Program-made: the position numbers and the translations under genes
Origin: Dendrophyllia cribrosa
Lineage: Eukaryota; Cnidaria; Anthozoa; Scleractinia; Dendrophylliidae
NCBI GenBank assembly: GCA_024195265.1
Contig: JAJLRJ010000009.1
Coordinates: 14,689,482-14,753,481, forward strand
Length of the DNA: 64,000 nucleotides
Reading direction: 5' to 3'
The notes under the pieces: generated by a model
Told to the model about the DNA's origin: nothing
The model's database searches: none
Seen by the model: the letters and a program-made list of their open reading frames with translations, nothing else
Shown: piece by piece, positions 1-11,119 of the stretch
Layout: each line of letters starts with the position of its first letter
Position numbering within the stretch: the first letter of the stretch is position 1

Positions 1-472
1 CCGATGCCGATTTCCTTTTCGTGAACAAGCGATGCCATTTTTAACGATCGATGCCATCATTAGCATTCATTGATAACCAGGCCTTTTGTAATGGTCGATG
101 CCATTTCTCTCTTGTTTATGCCTGGATTGGGATGAAAGTAGGCTATCATTATTAGATAAAACTAGGTTTAGGTAAAGCGATTATAAGCTAGATTCGCGGT
201 TAGGTAAGATTTAGGGTTAGGGTGACCCGTTATTGATATATATTAAGAATAGCATCTTTTATAATTAAAATTTTCTTGGGTTTGCCGGATCAACCCAGTG
301 GTCTAGTGGTAAAGGAGAGATTCTAGCATGTAGAGGTTCCGGGTTCGATTCTAGGTAATTTATTGCATTTTTCGTTTTCTGATAGAAAAAAAATTCTAAA
401 ATTGGTGAAAAACTTCCTAAGTGTCGCTAAAATGGCATCGCTTGTTTACGAAAGGGAAAATTGCCTCGCCAA
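1..472. other. Intron or intergenic sequence with a tRNA-like promoter fragment
   Basis: This is non-coding sequence upstream of the partial IL-17R paralogue. Around 296-355 an RNA polymerase III-like A box (TGGTCTAGTGG) is followed about 35 bases later by a B box (GGTTCGATTC). No acceptor stem can be paired, so it is probably a decayed tRNA-derived repeat. Two tandem TTAGGG units near 210 are too few to mean anything. Nothing else is seen. Confidence 0.4.
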
Positions 473-742
473 TAGTTTCTCTTTTCGGTGTTGCTCACAA
501 GACAAACTTGTTCAATGCTCTTGCTCTCAAATATAACGCTGTGCTCGCATGCTCGCAAATACTCGCAAAGAACATTCGTTACGCTTTTAAGAGTTTCTTT
601 TTAATTTGTTTTCTTATGAGCCTGAACCCTGCTGACCTTTATACGAAAGTCGCCCCTCTCCCCTTCCCTCTTGGTTTGGAGATATACAGTACATCACATT
701 ATCTTATGCTTAAGTGTTGATCAGATCTTTCTTTGTTGATAG

Positions 743-1537
743 ATCCCGAATTCTTCTACGCATGTTATTATCCAGAAAATGAGAGATTCCAACTGCAAGT
801 GGCTACCGTTGTGAACTTCTTCAGAGAGAATGGCTATAAAGTTGTGATGGACGTAATGAGTTGTAACGAACTCGTCAATCTTGGACCAACTCGATGGGCG
901 GAACATCAGATTAAGAAAGCGCGCAAAATACTTGTGTTTCTGTCACCGGGCCTTTTGCGTATGTGTGGGACTGACGACAACGATACACAATCCTATAGTC
1001 AGGTATATTCGGCATTTTTTTCTCAACTCCTAAATGTGTTCGTGTTCAAAACATCCACAGGCTCAAAAGTGAGAACCTCCTTGTACAGCATCATAAACAG
1101 TATCACAGGAATGTACTGCTCAATAGCTTTCGTTTGAATGGCTACACTTTAAATTTACATCCATAAAATAAAAAATGATTTATGGTTAGAACCACAGTAC
1201 ACGACCTTGGTATGACTGTGGGATTAAAATAGGTTCAGAGATTTTTAGTTTTTTAGTCAGTTTTTATCCTTTGTGTAGCCTCTAGATGGTCTAACCAATT
1301 CATACCTGTGTTTCTCCATAGGAACATGAGCGCCTCTGGTATGAACTGAGTTTACTTCGAACAATTTACTCACAGACTCACTCGGCCGCTAGGATGATCT
1401 GCATTGCCCTGCCACAAAGAACGATCATTGACGCGCGGGATCTCCCGCTGTGGGCGGAACTGAAATACAGGTGGCCAGAGGACAAGAGGAAAATTTTGAA
1501 TCGCTTAAACGACAGACCTATTATCCAACCTTTGTAG
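743..1537 (+). CDS. IL-17-receptor-like SEFIR protein, last two exons of an upstream paralogue (partial)
   Basis: Two exons are visible. Exon A is 743-1002, with acceptor TTGATAG and donor CAG/GTATAT; exon B is 1322-1537, with acceptor CCATAG and stop TAG. Exon A enters with two bases of a split codon and leaves in phase 0, matching exon B. The translation begins D-PEFFYACYYPENERF and continues through VVNFFRENGYKVVMD, GPTRWAEHQIKKA and KILVFLSPG, which is the SEFIR core: beta strand, helix, the W-x-x-x-Q-I helix and the hydrophobic strand before the S-P-G turn. Exon B adds the final helix and ends in RPIIQPL. The protein differs from the copy at 36283-37691 at only a handful of residues. SEFIR domains transmit IL-17 receptor signals by contacting adaptor SEFIR domains. 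No upstream ectodomain exons fall inside the window, so it is either the tail of a complete gene that starts before base 1 or a partial duplicate. Confidence 0.82.
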
Positions 1538-1826
1538 GATGTCAATTACCTTCGAACTTTTCCTTTCCCTCTACCGCCTCCCATACCCCTCCCGCCCCGC
1601 GTACCCCTCCCGCCCCGCGTACCCCTCCCGCTCCTTTTTCCCCCGCGTTGCTTGCCCCTGTTCCTGCTCCCGTCTAGGAAGGTCTTTCGCAATATTTGCT
1701 GAGTTATGCTTGCCCTTGTGTCTATCATTAATCCCACTGGGATTGCTTCAAATGTTTTACATTTCAAATCAACACAGATATCTAATAACGCGCTTTCTAT
1801 TTTTTAGAAGTGCTTCTAGAAATCTA

Positions 1827-1966
1827 CACCAGAAATCATTTCAGTAGCCGCTAAGATGGTGTGCATTGCGCTACCTGACACGCCAGTGTCATCTTACAAA
1901 TTGCCTAACGATTTTGAAAAAATCTCTCGTCGTTTGAATGACAGACCTTCTATTTTGCCAGGATAA
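1827..1966 (+). pseudogene. Diverged extra copy of the SEFIR terminal exon (C-terminal half)
   Basis: An open frame after a possible acceptor (TTCTAG) reads AAKMVCIALPDTPVSSYKLP and continues to SRRLNDRPSILPG followed by TAA. It aligns with AARMICIALPQ...RLNDRPIIQPL of the normal last exon, with the middle rewritten and about 10 residues shorter. The EHERLWYELSLL segment that should precede it is missing. It could be an alternative last exon of the upstream paralogue or the remnant of another tandem copy. The family match is clear; whether it is expressed is unknown. Confidence 0.55.
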
Positions 1967-2095
1967 AAGTTCTTGAAGGGGAAATGATTGTTTTGGGCTG
2001 ATTATTTCCTTGGTCCAAGCTTTATTTTTCTATTCTAAACTGTGATATAAAATTTAAAATTATGTATTAATTAAATATATCAGTTGAATAAGTTA

Positions 2096-2374
2096 AGGTC
2101 GGTTTTCCGGCAGATTTTTTGCCGCAAGTGTAAACTAGCGGCGATTTCTGTGCGATTCGGGTGCGACATTTGCTGCGACTTGCTGTGATTTCCCCAAAAT
2201 CGCCGCCAAGTTGCATCAGGTTTCGAACATGTTCGAAACATCGCGCGACAAATCTCGCGCCAAATGGCATCTCGTTTAACACTTGCGATTTAGGGTTGCG
2301 GCGCGCGCGCGAGAAAAATCGCCGCGATAAATGCGACGAAAATTGCGTTAAAAATTGCAAGTGTAAACCGGCCT
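2096..2374. mobile_element. Harbinger-type MITE, 279 bp, TTA target duplication
   Basis: The ends are imperfect inverted copies of AGGCCGGTTTACACTTGC and are flanked by TTA on both sides (2093-2095 and 2375-2377). A 3 bp TWA duplication is the signature of PIF/Harbinger elements. The body is rich in GGCGATTT-like words shared with the larger element at 17890-18667. It has no coding capacity. Confidence 0.7.
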
Positions 2375-2395
2375 TTAAATAGTGTTTCAGCTAAG

Positions 2396-3180
2396 TTAAT
2401 TACCATTGTACAAAAATAATTTTCACGATCGCTTCGGCAGCAGCGAAGCGTGGCAAACATGCATGGCAAACTTGTTGATTCAAAAGCGCACAAATATGTA
2501 GAATATAGACAAAAGAGAAAGTCCTGAAATAAACCAGCTGTCAACAAATAATACGGCAATTGAAACTTTCGAAGACGAATGCAAAAGTCCCCTATTGTTT
2601 TAATTCCATTTCTTTTTAAATAAACGCTTCCCTAACAAAAGTATTACTTCTGTGAGTAAAATGTGCATATTTAAGACATTGCTTTTGATCACATCAACTG
2701 AAAACTAGTGAAGCAAACAGGATGAAACCTTCAAGGAATGTAGTTTTATGGCACATGTATAATATATGGTGAAAATATTGTTTCAATTTGTCAGGAAAAC
2801 ACTGGCATCGAAAAATTAACAGAAAATAATGCGAATCTTTGAATTTTTCATGGAAAATATTCAACCCAATTTTATTCGAAAACGCTCTCAGAATTTTTCA
2901 CTTTGCAGTCTTGAAGACCAACATCTAGACTATAAGAGGCATAGAGTCGTTTTAAAAGTTTAGGTCTAGATGTGTTGAGAAAATTACTAATATGCAAAAA
3001 CCATGACGTCATCAGATCGTTGTCATGGTAACACCGATGTCAATCAAATGTACTTTTTTGGGAAGTTCATTTTATCTCCAGTATATTTGTGAAGCAGCTT
3101 GCCTGACCAAGCTCAGACAGGGGAGCATCAGCCTAAATGTGGGATGTTGTGTCGCTAAAAAACCCAGTTGAGCCACCTTA
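2396..3180. repeat. Dispersed repeat, inverted copy of 52960-53830
   Basis: Reading the minus strand gives the same order of landmarks as 52960-53830: the GTGGCTCAACTGGG end, a TTGACATCGGTGTTACCAT segment, paired TCTAGA words and a CATTCGTCTTC end. It shares its outer end with the palindrome that follows. It is non-coding. Confidence 0.65.
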
Positions 3181-4393
3181 AGCTTCCAAATATTGTTCTT
3201 GCGTATTGCCTCAGTGGTTGGAAGAACGCTAAAATAAGGCTACAATGGCACCCTATTATTTGAAAGCTTGATGCAACCGAAAACTTTGCTGAATAATCGG
3301 AAACTCCAAGCAAAAACTATAAGCAAAGAAAGAACAATATGTTTATAGTGCGTAATTTGTGAATTTTAAGATATTTAAGTTTGTTCGACTCGTGAAAAAA
3401 CTACCGATTTCTTTTCTCGTATTTTTAAGTATAACATTCAGTATATGTACAAACGGCCTTACCTACAACCCTGGCCAATACTTCTTGGGACACTCATTGC
3501 ACGCACGCAAAAAAATACGCTTCCCTTATATATTGTTATCCTGCTATTCAGTATTATATGCTTCTGAATGTTGTTATCACATGCTATTTCAGTCCTTCGC
3601 CCCTCCCCACAGCAATGTTGATTGCCGTGAAAACAATTTTGTTCCCGTGAGGTCAACATTGCACTATGGGGGAAGGAGGAATGCGTAAAATTGTTATTTC
3701 GAAAGTGTTTCAAGAGAATTGGCCACGGTTGTTTCATGTGTATAGTCTCGAGCTCTCGACGAAGCTCGGCGAATTTGGGTCGTCAAGTTTGCTACTTCAC
3801 CTCTTCCATTTTCTAAATGCTTTGGAAACCCCTCGTGTTCCGTAAATTATTCAAACTTGCCGCGTTCTGGGATTTATTTTTCATTTGAGAATCACGGATC
3901 ATCGATAACAAAATTAAATGATTTCGATTTTAATTTTGTTATCGACGATCGCTAATTCCCAAGTGGCAAATCATTTCAGAACGCGGCAAGTTTGAATAAT
4001 TTACGGAACACGAGGGGTTTTCAAAGCATTCAGAAAATGGAAGACGTGAAGTTGCAAACTTGACGACTCAAATTCGCCGAGCTTCGTCGAGACTGTACAC
4101 GTGAAACTAGGTAAGGTTGTTTGTACATAAACTGAATGTTATCATAATTAAAAATAGGAGAAAACAAATCGGTAGTTTTTTTTTTTGAAATTCACAAATT
4201 ACGCGCTATAAACGTCTTGTTCTTTCTTTGCTTATAGTTTTTGCTGAGTGTTGCCGATCTTTCCCGATTATTCAGATGCAGCGAAGTATTCGGTTGTATC
4301 AAGCTTTCAAATAATAGGGTGCGATTGTAGCCTTATTTTTGCGTTCTTCCAACAGCTGAGGCAAATACGCAAGCATAATATTTGGAAGCTTAA
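3179..4393. repeat. 1.2 kb palindrome (fold-back element)
   Basis: The left arm runs inward from AGCTTCCAAATATTG at 3181 and the right arm ends in its reverse complement near 4392. The centre is near 3924, inside AAAATTAAA...TTTAATTTT. Arms match almost throughout, including the CTCGACGAAGCTCGGCGAA and ACACGAGGGGTTT words. The left arm is longer because a second element (3472-3724) sits in it. Confidence 0.75.
3472..3724. mobile_element. MITE nested in the palindrome's left arm
   Basis: This segment is absent from the right arm of the surrounding palindrome. Its ends, TGGCCAATACTTCTTG and CAAGAGAATTGGCCA, are imperfect inverted repeats. It is therefore a later insertion of about 253 bp. No target duplication is clear. 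Confidence 0.5.
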
Positions 4394-5243
4394 ATTCAGC
4401 GGTCGACTGTGCAGCAATTTCTGTGCAGCCGATTTTGTGGAAACTTGCTCACAATAAAGCTTAAAGTCTTGAAACTTATTGAGTTCAATTAAAAAAAATC
4501 TGTCGTCGTTTAATGAAAATATTCGCGTTTTCTTAAAAAGCGGGATTTTCTAAAAACGCTTGTAACTCTTAATCGCTTATTCCATTTGCACAAAAATTGA
4601 AAGTCCTGTATAATTTGAAGACTCCTTTATTACCATACCAAAACGTACAGAAGTCGGTTAACGCTTACATGCCGAAAATTCGATTTATAAAAGGGAGCCT
4701 CCATGCCATTAAATAGCCTCGGGCCGCGTTAAATATCTTTTACTCGTCAATTCTTGGACTTCAAACTTAGTATGGAAAATTAAGACCGGTCTGTGGACTT
4801 GGACTGTGGAAATGTCGCTCCGTATTCACGAGATGGCTCTTAGAGCCCGTTGATTCAATTCGTCCTGATTTTTGTTAGAGATAGATAGTTTTCTGTCGAG
4901 AAAACGTGTATGAAAAGTAAACGTGTAGAAAAATGCAAAGTAAGATAGATTTATTACTTGTTAATAGCTTGCACGTGCACATAGGCTCTATGCCAAAATT
5001 TTACTATTAATACTATTTCAGGAATAGTTATTAGTGGCATTTTGTATTTGTAAATAATTTTATTTGGTGGAGTTCTAAAAGGGTATGAAATTGGGTAATA
5101 ATAATAATAATAACTGATAATTATAAGTATATTCCAAAAGGAAAATATCTTTATTAAAAATAGCAATAATAATAATTTACAATAACTATAAATTGATACT
5201 TGAAAATAAATGAGAAGTTAAAAAGAATTACATTCTATATACA
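4394..5243. other. Non-coding, with a dispersed repeat segment
   Basis: The stretch 4735-4855 is an inverted copy of 56475-56580; shared words include CGAGATGGCTCTTAGAGCCC and TTGGACTTCAAACT. A shorter match lies at 61142-61185. The remainder is AT-rich with short ATA/TAA runs near 5098-5175. No gene is seen. Confidence 0.5.
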
Positions 5244-5391
5244 GCTATTTCAATTAACGTCGGATGAAAAAGGCGAAAAGCCAAGACCGCAAGGTAGTAT
5301 GGGATTTTTATGCAATGGCTATTAACCCTAACCCATACTACCTTGCGGTCTTGGCTTTAAGCTTTCATCCGACAACGTTTATTGAAATAGC
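5244..5391. repeat. 148 bp hairpin element
   Basis: The arms start GCTATTTCAATTAACGTCGG and end with the near-perfect reverse complement. The stem contains GCCAAGACCGCAAGGTAGTA on one side and its complement on the other. The loop is about 35 bases around 5318. It looks like a small fold-back MITE. Confidence 0.7.
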
Positions 5392-5466
5392 GGTATACAT
5401 TTTTTCGATAAACAAAAAAGCTGAAAATTTTGGAGTTAAACGGGGATATATATTTTAAAAAAAAAT

Positions 5467-5625
5467 TTGGCTAATTTCTGCACTTGCAAGTCCGTGTTTT
5501 GTAAGGCCATGGCGAAAGATAAAAATAAAGGGAAAAAAATAAATCTAACTAATTTCTGCACGTCCACCCACTCTCAACTTGCAAGTCCGTGTTTTGTATG
5601 TAAGTCCATGGATCTCCTCTTTGAA
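5467..5625. repeat. Short tandem duplication
   Basis: CTTGCAAGTCCGTGTTTTGT and flanking words occur at about 5484 and again at about 5579. Both units begin CTAATTTCTGCAC. It is partly overlapped on the minus strand by the LINE fragment. Confidence 0.5.
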
Positions 5626-5985
5626 CGCGAACCTCTGAGGCATAGTAGGGTTGATCTCAAGATTGCGAAAGAGACTTTCGTTCAGATCCAGGAAATAGTG
5701 GTAGCATAATCTTCGCCTTTCTTGATTGCAAGAAGCTCTGCGAGTCGATTGTGGTATCGTCTACATTCCTGCACCATGCCACCTGTTGTAGTGAATACTG
5801 GCGGGGTAAACGTGGCCTGCTCCACCTCTATTACTCTGCTGACATACATGCGTTTTTTCTCGTTTTCGTGCTGGCGATATATCTGCTGGGGGATAAGGTC
5901 CTTATAAGATTCTGCATTGAGGTGAATGAATGGCATCTCTAAATTCCCTCTTATTAAGATTGAAGTCTAAGTCTTTAACTGGGAT
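5590..5985 (-). pseudogene. LINE reverse-transcriptase C-terminal fragment (broken)
   Basis: Minus-strand translation gives [20 protein letters not shown], then VFTTTGGM and [20 protein letters not shown], a C-terminal block that I recognise from reverse transcriptases of cnidarian non-LTR elements. Upstream on the same strand, in another frame, is [16 protein letters not shown], an earlier part of the same protein, so an internal deletion plus frameshift joins the two. Downstream a TGA replaces the expected codon after TISWI, and the frame then reads VSFAILRSTLLCLRGSR. It is a dead fragment with no polymerase motifs present. The match is from memory of the family. Confidence 0.6.
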
Positions 5986-5997
5986 GACTGTTAGCCA

Positions 5998-6400
5998 ACT
6001 AGACGTAATAATAATAAGAATAATAAGAAGAAGAAGAATATAAGAATAATAATATAAGAATAACAATAGTCGAAGTAGACTTCTCTAAAGAACTTATACC
6101 ACTTACGAGATACTCCAGAAATACTCACACTAAATCCTATAGAATACCTAACGAAAAGAAAACTTACCTTCAGTACAGCTTCCTATCTAGAACTATAAAA
6201 CAATGGAACAATTTGCCTGCCATGTTGGCTACAGCTCCTAATATTAACTCTTTTAAGAGTGGGGTTTGTCAGCAGACGCATTAAGAACTTTAAGAACTTG
6301 ACCGCGACCAGAGCACATAAGCCTCGAAGAGAGGGACTGCTCTCATTTTGGTAAATGTAAATGTAATAATAATAATAATAATAATAATAACAACAACAAC
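5998..6400. repeat. AAT/TAA microsatellites with non-coding spacer
   Basis: Interrupted AAT/AAG runs occupy 6005-6060 and a purer TAA run changing to CAA occupies 6364-6402. The sequence between them shows no supported gene. Confidence 0.6.
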
Positions 6401-6426
6401 AATATTTTAACAGGAGACTCCTCTCA

Positions 6427-6866
6427 CCCCCGGGGGGGGGGGGGGGTACTCCCATATGTGAGCTATATAGGTATGTGCCGCTGTGAAGGGTATGGTTTTC
6501 AGGCAGTTTAGTCTGGGATAGGGTATAGTTATCAGAGATTTTTGGTCTAGAATAGGGTATCATTTTCCGCGAAACTGATCAGTTGCGTGAAGAAATTAAG
6601 TCTAGACAAGGTTTACTGGCAAATGGCATTTGAAAATCGGTACAGCGGGCAGTACGGCATTTTTACTGACCCCTGTTAACTAATAACTGTGATAGTGAAC
6701 GAGTTTCTGGAATACGTCTAGGATAGGGTAGGGTTTTTTGGTGTTTAGTCTAGAATAGGGTCGCAAAATGCAGCTAAAATGGTCTAGTATAGGCTAAGGG
6801 TCTCAGAGTCCCAGCGGCACACTCCCACACTCCCCCCCCCCCCCCCCCCCCCCCCTCCGGGACTCT
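6427..6866. mobile_element. Poly-G/poly-C-ended fold-back element, copy 1
   Basis: The left end is C5G16 followed by TACTCCCATATGTGAGC and GGTATGTGCCGC. The right end is GCGGCACACTCC followed by a run of about 30 C and TCCGGG. The interior is built from repeats of TAGTCTAGAATAGGGT-like words. Related copies lie at 15634-15980, 16559-17013, 24475-24682 and 26289-26946. It has no coding capacity and its superfamily is unknown. Confidence 0.6.
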
Positions 6867-7164
6867 CACCGAAGTGGTTTTCAGGAAGATCCTGAATTAA
6901 ATAATAGACAAATAATAGACAAATAATAGATAAAAAGAATAAGTAGAAAAATACCACAATTTGTAAATAAATATGTAGTTTTTTTTATAGATTATGAAAA
7001 AGGCATGAAGCTATCTTTTATTCTTATCTCCTTGCTTCTCTTCGTGAACAAACTCATTTCCTTCTCAAACCTCACTAAAGAGTATACTAACACTACTCCG
7101 AAGAGTGCTAAAAGTCGAAATTCAAGGAAAATCCCAAATTTTATTTTGTAAAATATTGAAAAAC

Positions 7165-7432
7165 AAATGGTACCATGCAAAAAACCTTCCAAACACGGTT
7201 TCATTTCAATGGTCACACCATAGGATTTCATCGTCAGACTCTAAAGTTAGAACAAATGGTACCATGCAAAAGTACTGCCTAAGAGGTTTCATTTGAATGG
7301 TCACACCATAGGATTTCATCCACAGACTCAAAAGTTAGAACAAATGGTACCATGCAAAAGTACTGCCTAAGAGGTTTCATTTGAATGGTCACACCATAGG
7401 ATTTCGCCCACAGACCTCGAAAGTTAGAACTA
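7165..7432. repeat. Tandem repeat, about 92 bp unit, three copies
   Basis: Each unit carries AACAAATGGTACCATGCAAA, GGTTTCATTTGAATGGTCAC and GGATTTCATCCACAGACTC. Diverged single units also lie inside the SEFIR introns (1058-1150 and 36585-36810), so this is a dispersed, locally amplified repeat. 6867-7164 shows nothing clear. Confidence 0.75.
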
Positions 7433-9179
7433 CACTACATGTCTCCATAATTGACTCTGCGAGTGAGAGAGTTGCTGGAGTTGATTACTTGGGATATATC
7501 GTAAATCTTGACAGTGTTACGGGAAGAAATAGAACTAAATAGAACTGCTGTGCCTTAGTTTTAGGGCTATCTGTTTCACATTTATGTTTAAAGGATGGTT
7601 CGGCCATTGTCTCTCGCCGCAGCACTGCCATGATTACACAGGAAATCGGATTGATTTTTTGGACACTTGCCACACGTAATGTGACAACCAATCCCCTCTC
7701 GTAGGTCTCTTCTAGAAGGACTAGCGACATAAATGTCACTGAGTCTCATTGTGTTTCAGCGTGACGACGAGTCCAAATGAAGGCGAAAACAGCTGGCCGC
7801 GTCTGCTTTCTAGTTTTGAGCACTAGTCATGTCAGGTTTGGTATCTACATGTAACTGCAGTGCCCGGGCTGCAGTGGTGCTGTGCCTTAGGGCCATCTGT
7901 TTCATTGAAATAAATAAGCCCCCCGTGGGGCTTAATAGCGGAGCCCACGGGCCGAAGGCCCGGCGGAGCACCATACTCATAGAACCTATGCCGTCATTTT
8001 TCATGGTCATGGCTAGCGGAATGTTTCGCGGGCGCGTTGTGCACCCGCCGAACGCCCGCCGCCGAACGCCCGCCGTACGCGTTGGGCTAGCTCGCTGGCA
8101 CGTATGACGTCGCAAAACATGCGCATGTGACGCCACAAAACATCCGGGATCTTTGAGGCTTTGGCTACACAGCCGTCAGCTCGGTAACTTTAGCCGTTGC
8201 AGGATTTTTATTCTGTTTTTAGCGGAGAATTAAAGTCGTTTTTCCCAACATTTTTTTTGGCGGTTTGCTACTCAAGACAGGATACTAATTAAGGGATACT
8301 CAGAAGCCGCTTTAGTGGAAAGAGAAGAGCTTTCAGGGATAAAATCTTGCTTCGAGGAACTATATACGGTTTTAGCAATGTGAAGAGATGGGTTCGTTTT
8401 ACGGATTTCAGCACCAAAGCGGAGATTTAAAGAATTTCCAAGTACAGTAGTCGCCGGAGGGACTTAAAGGTAAAACAAATTACATTTTTCGATGGGAATT
8501 TATCTTGATATCAAACTGTGATTGACTTTTTGTTTGTGTTCTCGTTATGTTTTGGAGAATTGTTTATAAACGTGTAGTTTAAATTCAGTTGTATTAATTT
8601 CTTGAATTTCATCAAAGACACGGCTCGGCCTCGATGCGCTATAAATGGTACGCGTTTGCTTTTAAACAAACTCATGGAGATTTGAATAAAATTTTTCGAA
8701 AGAAGATTGTGTAGTCCATTTTTATGTGTTTGTTCATTCATTTATACAGAGATTGAAAAGCGATTTTATGTAAACAAAACAAGACTTAGATTTTATACTC
8801 GCGTCGCCTTATGCAAATATGCCTTTTGTGTATTTTTGCAATTTTGATTTCCAAATCAGTTTCTCGGGCAGTTTTTGACAAGCAACAACTGTATTTTCGG
8901 AAAATAGTCGTAATAGTTATTCTAGACGGAGAAAAAGTTGTTTTTGTGAACTTTTGTACGGTCTAAATGTACTGTGCAGACGGTCGGGTAATACTGTTTT
9001 TGAGAATTGCTAAAATTGAAAAATAGTGTAATTCTTGTGCTTCCGACCTTTCACCTATCAGTTAAGTTTCATCTTAGTTAAGCTTGTTCAGAGGGTCTTC
9101 ATAGGGCGCCGCTGTTAGGCTAAGCCTAACTATATATATTAGAGGATTTACGATAGGACCACAACATAAATAAACTTAA
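7433..9179. other. Non-coding; GC-rich block at 7800-8160
   Basis: 7800-8160 is markedly GC- and CpG-rich compared with its AT-rich surroundings (GGCCGAAGGCCCGGCGG; repeated CCGAACGCCCGCCG). It is followed by TTTTTAG at 8215 and a good donor, CTTAAAG/GTAAAAC, at about 8468. It could be a CpG promoter with a non-coding first exon, or a mobile element end. No ORF with coding character is present. Confidence 0.3.
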
Positions 9180-9871
9180 GGTTACCGTGTACCTTCAGAT
9201 CGACCATTTTATTGAAAATTTTATTTTGGGCTTCAAAATAAATTTTACGGAATAAACTTTCATCCAAACAAAAAATTATCAAAAAATAGCGAAAATTGAC
9301 GAAGAAATGACGGTATAATCTTTGTGGGCGGAGTTTGTTTATGAAGCGATATATTTTTCTAAGCGCTGTTTTCTCAAAGTTAATTTTTCGCTTGTAGGGG
9401 ACACTTTAAAGAGGTACAACTCAAAGGGAATTTGTTCAATTTTCCTCAAATTTGGACAGAACCTAGGCTAACATATAATCAACAAACACGTGTCGGCGAA
9501 TTTCTTATTTCCGAAAACTTTTTCGTCAAGAGCCATTTCCGTGCGATCACTCCAATTTTATTTCTCCCTTTTTCGAAAATATTCTGTAACTTTTCACTGC
9601 AATTGAATATGGGAAATCGCCGACAAATTTTTTTAGCGCTTCGTGTCCGGAAACCCGAGAACAAATCAAGTTAGCAAAATACAATAATCGCTTTGAGTTA
9701 TAGCGTTTTAAAGCTGATTCGGACGTTCGAAGTTAGACGTCGTAAAAAATTCGACAATTTATTTTATTACCAAATGGTCTCCATATTTAGATAGCCAGCT
9801 CTATAAGCTTAATTTGATATCTGGGTTTAGGTATGTTATATTGGAGACACCCCCGAAGGTACACGGTAACC
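9180..9871. mobile_element. Harbinger-type non-autonomous element, TAA target duplication
   Basis: Terminal inverted repeats GGTTACCGTGTACCTTC and GAAGGTACACGGTAACC are perfect over 17 bases and are flanked by TAA on both sides (9177-9179 and 9872-9874). At 692 bp with no intact ORF it is non-autonomous. Confidence 0.7.
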
Positions 9872-11119
9872 TAAAGTCGTATTTGTCTGAGAACCTGCTG
9901 TGACAAATGCATACACCTTGACTCGTTAATATTTTTAATTTGCTTTTTGACATCGGTTCGCATCCATCAATTTTACGCTTGCTATTAACGTATTAACCGC
10001 TTTTTAGGCTATCGCCTTCGAGTAGGTCCTTTTTGTGAACATAAAAAAGGAACAAATAAACAGAAAATGATGCGTAACTAACGATAATGCTTTCCAGCAC
10101 TCCTCTAAGTCCCGGGTTATTTATTTTCTGGCCGGTCTTTACAAAAGCGGTATTTTGCATTGTTATTTTTTTTATCTACAGTTGATTAATAAAGATGAAC
10201 GACATGTCAAAGAAAACCCTTATTGACAATTAATTTTTGTGCATTTTAATTTGTGCGGCCTAAAATTGTCTTTTTTTAATAAAAAAAAATGAACCCACCA
10301 GACTTTAATGTGGCGAAAATTTTATATAATAAAAAACATTTCTAATATTTTCAACACATGTACAAACAATGCATATTTCACTTTTCAATGGCACATTGCC
10401 TTATTTAATACCGGAAGTTTAATACTTCTTACAAGAACAACAAGAAAATGCATGGACTGTTTGCCTCTCTGGAAGGGTAGAAGATGGGCTATCAACCGTC
10501 GGAGAATACTACATGTATTCGATTATCCTGATATTGTAACAAAATTCGTTAAAATATTTAGATCGCAGACTAGTGTACGTTCTATAGCCACGTTTCACGT
10601 CCGTTTAGGGGAATATTAAAACTGTTCTAAGAAAGCTCTTCCGTTGCTATAGCTCTCCTACGCTTGACGAACATTGGAGGAAATGCATGACTACACACTT
10701 CTGATTTCTTAAAATAGGGGAGAGGAGGGCGGGGTGGGGGGGGGGGGATTGCGTGATATGAAAACTAACGGAGAGTCTAAGACTCCGTAAGGCCTCAAAA
10801 ATGGTACCGCGATAAAATCACATTTTGAAAGAAAGCATCTTAAACTATACGCCGATCAGTTTCACGTCAGATTTCTCCCCCTCCCCACCTCCCCACCTCC
10901 CCCCTCCCCCCCCCTCCTAACCCCCACCACCGCAACCCCCCGTCTCCGAAGTTTCTCTTGAGTGACGTATTCAAGGTCAACATGAAGATTTCGCCAATGC
11001 ACGGCGCGTACGTGATGCCGTTGAGAGGGTCTGTGAGAGGGTCAGAGAGGAGGGAGGAGAAGTAACGTTCTTCTGTTTACCAGCGAAGCCGAGTAAATTC
11101 GCCCACTATTCAATGAATT
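9872..11119. other. Upstream region of the IL-17R-like gene
   Basis: It is AT-rich to about 10700. Purine- and pyrimidine-rich tracts follow (G-rich at 10717-10750, C/T-rich at 10877-10940). The last 100 bases before the start codon are purine-rich. No TATA box is convincing. No other gene is seen. Confidence 0.4.

Noticed and set aside
205..222. Interstitial telomere repeat
   Set aside because: Only two TTAGGG units are present.
421..720. 99-codon frame before the first SEFIR exon
   Set aside because: It is intron sequence that is duplicated with changes at 36026-36280, where the frame is altered; it starts without a good context and has no domain.
10308..10619. 103-codon frame upstream of the receptor
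   Set aside because: No domain, unfavourable composition and no splice or conservation support; length is within chance for AT-rich DNA of this size.
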